From assembly GCA_024274785.1 (NCBI GenBank), contig JAJSAM010000037.1:55309-119308 (forward strand): a stretch of DNA of 64,000 bases, written 5' to 3'. The position numbers and the translations under genes were made by a program. The stretch is from Planctomycetota bacterium. GTDB lineage: Bacteria; Planctomycetota; JAJSAM01. The notes beneath the pieces are model-generated. The model searched no databases, was not told where the DNA came from, and was given only the letters and a program-made list of their open reading frames with translations. Positions 60,116-64,000 of this stretch are shown here, piece by piece; position 1 is the stretch's first letter, and each line of letters starts with the position of its first letter.

Positions 60116-62947
60116 CTACTCCCCGGTGGCCCTTTTCAGCAGGTCCAGGGCCGCTTCGTTGGCGGGATCCGCATCGAGAACCGTGCGAGCATGGAACCGG
60201 GCCTCGTCCACCTGTCCCAGAAGCAGCAGGACTTCCCCCAGTTCCAGGCGGACACCGGATTGCTCGTCTTCCGGTACCCCGAGTTCCAGGGCGACCTCGA
60301 ACTCCAGCGCCGCAACCTCGAATTCGTCGAGGCGAACGCACGCCCGAGCGAGACGCACGTGCACCGGCATCACCAGCTCTTCGCCGAGCGGGTAGATCCG
60401 GACGACTTGCGAGAGCACCGCGGCCAGCCGCTCCCAGTCCCCCTGACTCTCATACCAGCCGGCGAGTTTCAGGCGGGTCCTGATGTCCGTGTTCGAAAGC
60501 CGGGCGTGCGTTTCGAGTTCGGCCATCGCTCCCGCGAGGTCTTCCGCCCGGGTCTTCAGCCGGGCCAGGTTCAGGTACGGACCATCGGGTCCGGAGTAGC
60601 GCGGGAAGCAGGTCTTCGCCGCTTCGTAGTGGGCCATGGCGGCCGGGATGTCGCCCTGCTTCTCGTACACCGCGGCGAGATTCAGGCGGGCGCGGTGATC
60701 GTCGCCACCGGTGCCCAGGAACATCTCGTACCAGTCCCTGGCCTTGCCCAACTGACCCGACCGGTATGCATTCGCCCCCCGCAGCAGGATGAGACTCGGA
60801 TGATCTGCATCCACGGCGCGGGCGCGGCCGAGATACGTGAGGGCGTCCACTTCATTGCCACGCTGGAAAAACGCCCACGCCACGGTCAGGAGCGCACCCA
60901 TGTCCTTCGGCTTCTCCTCGAGCACGTCCCGGGCCGCCTTCAGCTTCCGGCTCGAGATCATCGGCACGAGCTTCCAGCCGGAGACCTGGTCTCCGACCCA
61001 CTCCGCAAACTTCTGATCGAACTCCTTCGGACTCACCCCGAGGACCCCCTGCAGCACCTCCGCGGTATCCTCGTCCTCCCCGTAGGCCTTCAACATCCCG
61101 ACGATCTTCGGAAAGCCGAACTCCCCCTCGATGAACTCGCACATCATCCCGCCGAGGTAGTAGGCGAAAAGTACGTCGCGGCCGCGGAAGACCGAGTTGA
61201 ACTTCTCGATCCCGTAGATCTCGTTGTTGCTCCACGCGTCGAAGAGACGACGGTCCAGGTCCCGCTCCCACCAGTCGGCGAACTTGCGCTCTTCATAGAC
61301 GCTCAGCCCCTCGGTGAGCCACCGCGGCACGCGCCCTTTCGACAGTTGCAGCGTGATGACGTGCGCGAACTCGTGGTGGGCGGTCGAGGCCCAGCCGAAT
61401 TCACCGGGCTGGCGCGCCGATGGCGAGTCGAGGGTGATCACCTGCCCGAAACATGCTCCGAGCGCTCCGATACCGGGCAAGCCGATGGTTCGCGCGGCGA
61501 AGTCGCGATGGTCGTTGAAGATCTCGGTGAGAATCGGCCCCTTCGGAATGAAAGCGTACTTTTCGGTGAGCTTCCGGTACGAGAGTTCCATGAAACGGTG
61601 GTAGTACCGGGCCAGCACCGCGTTCTCACCGACGTGGATCTTGTAGACGAAGTGGGGTGTCCGCGTCTCCACGAACTCCTCCAGGCGGCCGAGGACCTCC
61701 GCCATGTTCTCGCGAAAGGGGTTCCCCAGGTAGTGTCCGAAGGGGTCCAGGTTCTTCGACTTCTCGAGCGCTTCCTTCGCTTTCCCTTCCTTCGCCAGGT
61801 GCACCAGGTTCCGCCCGTACGCCCACCAGCCGCGGAAGTCGGCGGGATCGGTCTTCGTCGCTCTCTCGCCGAAAGCCGCGGCCTCTTCGAACCGCCGCTG
61901 CTGCTCGAGGACCAACGTCATCTCCCAGAACACCCGCGCGTACCCCGGATCCAACTCGAGGATCCTCTTCACCCGTGACTCGAAGAGTTCGAACTGGCCG
62001 CGGCAGTAGGCCAACGCAGCCTGGAGCGAGAGCGCGGGCTTGCGGCGCGGGTTGACTTCGAGCACCTCATCGATCAGCTTCCCAGCCTCCTCGTATCGGC
62101 TGTCACCGAGGTGGACGCGAGCGATGAACTCCTTTGCGGCGACGAGATTGGGGTTGGTGAGCAAGGCGTCCCTGCAGCGCATGACTCCAGCGGAGGTGTT
62201 CATTCGGAACGCCCCCTGTTCCGCCAGTCCGAGCAGCGCGGGGGGATAGCGCGGATTTCGTTTCAGCGCGGCGTCGTAGGCCTTCTTCGCCTGCATGTCC
62301 TGGTACGCACCGAGGTAGATCTCTCCTTTGACCAGATACGCCGGCAGGTAGGCCGGATGATCGCGGTTCAAGGTGTCGAGAATCTCCATGGACTCCTTGA
62401 AATCCATCTCCTCTTCGGGCACCAGTTCCGCCACCCGCACCGAGGCCGCGGCGGTCAGAGTGAGGTCCTCGGGATCCGTCAGATCGTTTCGGGCGTAGTG
62501 TGTGAACAGCCATTCGAATGCCGGCAGGGCGCCGCTGCGATCGCCGAGTTCCAGCAGCGCCATCCCCAGGGCGTATCGGGCCCGGACGAACCCGGGTTCG
62601 GCCCTGAGCACCTTCTCGAGGAGCAACCGGGCCTCCTCGGGGTGACCGGTCCGGAGCAGGGCCTCCGCCAGGATCGTACGACACCGCGCATCGGACCTGC
62701 CGGTCCGTGCGATGGTCTGCGCCTCGTCGATCCGACCGAGTTCCAGGAGGAGATCGGCCAGAGCCGCGGCGCCCTCCGGGCCGGCGGGAGCTTTCCTCAG
62801 GAGCGCCTCCGCGTCTCCGTAGCGACCGGTGGCGCGAAGCATCTCCGCCTCGGTGACGAGTTCCTCCGACGAAGCCGGGTCATCCCGGGCGAGAAGAGGG
62901 CCGGCGAGAATGAGGAGCAAGAGTGTGGCAACCAGACTGATACGCAT
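60116..62947 (-). CDS. Exported TPR protein with a gluzincin (peptidase MA-like) domain
   Basis: A 943-residue protein with a signal peptide (MRISLVATLLLLILAGPLLA). TPR-like repeats occupy about residues 25-420. A peptidase-MA-type domain follows, with zinc site H525-E-F-A-H529 and third ligand Glu546 (LTEGLSVYEE). More TPR units make up residues about 640-943. The HExxH...E layout is that of gluzincins. A periplasmic or surface protease or scaffold is likely; the substrate is unknown. AGGAG lies about ten bases before ATG 62947; the much longer frame (to 63916) runs into a divergent gene and is rejected. Confidence 0.82.
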   Translation of the reverse strand: MRISLVATLLLLILAGPLLARDDPASSEELVTEAEMLRATGRYGDAEALLRKAPAGPEGAAALADLLLELGRIDEAQTIARTGRSDARCRTILAEALLRTGHPEEARLLLEKVLRAEPGFVRARYALGMALLELGDRSGALPAFEWLFTHYARNDLTDPEDLTLTAAASVRVAELVPEEEMDFKESMEILDTLNRDHPAYLPAYLVKGEIYLGAYQDMQAKKAYDAALKRNPRYPPALLGLAEQGAFRMNTSAGVMRCRDALLTNPNLVAAKEFIARVHLGDSRYEEAGKLIDEVLEVNPRRKPALSLQAALAYCRGQFELFESRVKRILELDPGYARVFWEMTLVLEQQRRFEEAAAFGERATKTDPADFRGWWAYGRNLVHLAKEGKAKEALEKSKNLDPFGHYLGNPFRENMAEVLGRLEEFVETRTPHFVYKIHVGENAVLARYYHRFMELSYRKLTEKYAFIPKGPILTEIFNDHRDFAARTIGLPGIGALGACFGQVITLDSPSARQPGEFGWASTAHHEFAHVITLQLSKGRVPRWLTEGLSVYEERKFADWWERDLDRRLFDAWSNNEIYGIEKFNSVFRGRDVLFAYYLGGMMCEFIEGEFGFPKIVGMLKAYGEDEDTAEVLQGVLGVSPKEFDQKFAEWVGDQVSGWKLVPMISSRKLKAARDVLEEKPKDMGALLTVAWAFFQRGNEVDALTYLGRARAVDADHPSLILLRGANAYRSGQLGKARDWYEMFLGTGGDDHRARLNLAAVYEKQGDIPAAMAHYEAAKTCFPRYSGPDGPYLNLARLKTRAEDLAGAMAELETHARLSNTDIRTRLKLAGWYESQGDWERLAAVLSQVVRIYPLGEELVMPVHVRLARACVRLDEFEVAALEFEVALELGVPEDEQSGVRLELGEVLLLLGQVDEARFHARTVLDADPANEAALDLLKRATGE

Positions 62948-63076
62948 GAATGAAGATCTCCTTCCCCCCATTCTATCCACGGCCAAACATCTTCCTCGTG
63001 GTTTGCCGCCGGCGAGTGAAGGCTTTGCGCACCGGCCCGCCCGGAATAGACTCGGCGAAGTCACGCGGAGACGCAG

Positions 63077-64000
63077 ATGGTCGACGTATTCGGGTTCCTC
63101 CTCCCACTCATCGTGGTGTACGTGCTGACGGGCGTGCTGGCCCTGTCCATGCTCCTTCTCCGTCTGCGTACCATCCTGCTGCTGACCCTGATCTTCCTGA
63201 CCTTGCCCGCACTCGACACGCCGCTCAACGCCATCTCCCGATTCCTCCGCTGGGGGTGCCTCGCGGGGCTCATCGGAAAGGGCCTGTTCGGGAGTCTGCA
63301 AGGCGGGCTTCAGCCGCGGTCCCTGACCACCGAGCACGTGATCATCTTCGTATTCTGCTCGCTCTTTCCGCTGTCCGCCCTCTGGTCCATCGGCCCCTCG
63401 CTGACGCTTGCGCAAGGCGCCATGATGATCGCCATGCTGGTCGGCGTGTTCCTCGTCCTGTGGAATTCCTGGGTGGACGAACAGGAGATCCTGGCCCTCT
63501 GCAACACCCTCTACATCGTGGCCGGGCTCATGTTCACCCTGGAGATCATCTACCAGATCGAGGGGCTTGGTCGCAGCTACGGTGACCAGCGCTACGCGGG
63601 GGTCTTTCTGAACCCGAACGGCCTCGGAACCGCCGTGGCCTTCCTGGGTCCTTTCGTATTCTGGAAGCACCACACTTCGGTAAGCCCCGTCACCCGCACC
63701 TACTGCAAGGGCCTTGGCGTGATCATGGCGATCAGCCTGCTCTCCTCGGGCTCGCGATCCGGGTTTCTCGGCAGCGTGATCTGCCTCGGCTTCATCGCCT
63801 GCTACGTCTATCGCGTCAAACTCGTCGTGCTCGGTTTCTTCATGACCATCCCACTGGTACTGCTCTATGTCGTCAGCCAGCAGATGGACGACTCCTCGAA
63901 GGCGGATCTGCTGCAAAGCCGTCTCGTTCGGCTGGATACGATCTCCACCCTCTCCGACCGCCTGCCCCTGTGGGAAGAGGGCCTGGATCTGGTCCTCGAG
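63077..64000 (+). CDS. O-antigen ligase / Wzy-like protein, 3' end cut by window edge
   Basis: The frame from ATG 63077 stays open to the window end (308 codons). It encodes a polytopic membrane protein with a first helix FGFLLPLIVVYVLTGVLAL and about nine further helices. VFLNPNGLGTAVAFLG and SSGSRSGFLGSVI are typical O-antigen ligase elements. CGGAG lies six bases upstream of the ATG. It diverges from the TPR-gluzincin gene with a 129-bp gap. It may open another surface-polysaccharide gene group beyond the window. Confidence 0.85.
   Translation, partial: MVDVFGFLLPLIVVYVLTGVLALSMLLLRLRTILLLTLIFLTLPALDTPLNAISRFLRWGCLAGLIGKGLFGSLQGGLQPRSLTTEHVIIFVFCSLFPLSALWSIGPSLTLAQGAMMIAMLVGVFLVLWNSWVDEQEILALCNTLYIVAGLMFTLEIIYQIEGLGRSYGDQRYAGVFLNPNGLGTAVAFLGPFVFWKHHTSVSPVTRTYCKGLGVIMAISLLSSGSRSGFLGSVICLGFIACYVYRVKLVVLGFFMTIPLVLLYVVSQQMDDSSKADLLQSRLVRLDTISTLSDRLPLWEEGLDLVLE

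Noticed and set aside
60116..63916. Extended 1266-codon reading of the TPR-gluzincin gene
   Set aside because: The extra N-terminal 323 residues are highly charged, lie opposite the divergent polymerase gene and precede the obvious signal peptide at 62947.

Overview
This window is about 64 kb of a high-GC Gram-negative genome. It is dominated by an exopolysaccharide biosynthesis and export locus that carries protein-sorting (exosortase) genes. Outer-membrane export parts (Wza-like protein, beta-barrel), a BY-kinase and exosortases point to a two-membrane cell. A small protein at 56820-57191 resembles the Minf_1886 / Plancto_Ver family, which is largely restricted to Planctomycetes, Verrucomicrobia and neighbouring candidate phyla. 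The lineage is therefore probably PVC-like or a related uncultured phylum, but the window does not fix it.

Left end (1-12731). A minus-strand operon runs NusG-like antiterminator, degenerate sugar nucleotidyltransferase, exosortase, EpsI, chain-length regulator (cut by the window edge). Divergent from it on the plus strand are two paralogous ECF-type sigma factors, a zinc-finger anti-sigma-like membrane protein, and a secreted protein with a VPLPA/PEP-CTERM-type sorting signal followed by a strong terminator. Then come an unknown gene, rmlD, rmlB and a multi-membrane glycosyltransferase-like protein.

Centre (12885-45508, all minus strand). Transcription runs from about 45.6 kb down to 12.9 kb. 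The first block (45508-31862) encodes a FecR-domain protein, outer-membrane barrel, Wza-like exporter, Wzc-like tyrosine kinase, TPR protein, Wzy/WaaL-like polymerase, and enzymes for UDP-xylose, UDP-HexNAcA, UDP-GlcA/GalA, UDP-ManNAc and UDP-GlcNAc/GalNAc interconversion. A second exosortase block (31625-15023) follows. Its genes overlap by a few bases: exosortase, a glycosyltransferase broken by an in-frame amber codon, EpsI-like protein, giant zinc-ribbon TPR protein, fused two-domain oxidoreductase, heparinase-like lyase, GT4, SDR, WecA-like initiating transferase, CapD-like dehydratase, and a UbiA-type polyprenyl-phosphate transferase. GDP-fucose genes gmd and fcl close the run.

Right part (45758-64000). 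Housekeeping genes efp, accB, accC plus an AmaP-like gene and asd are followed by a carbamoyltransferase, two glycosyltransferases, a divergent S41 protease with calcium-loop repeats, the Minf_1886-type gene, tmk-holB-psp1, a TPR-gluzincin protein, and the start of a second O-antigen-ligase-like gene.

Together the genes can make nucleotide sugars (fucose, rhamnose, xylose, amino-sugar acids), start chains on a polyprenyl carrier (WecA-like), extend and polymerise them, control length by tyrosine phosphorylation, export them across the outer membrane, and sort VPLPA-type proteins with the matrix. No Wzx flippase, rmlA/rmlC, tRNA, rRNA, CRISPR array or insertion sequence was recognised.
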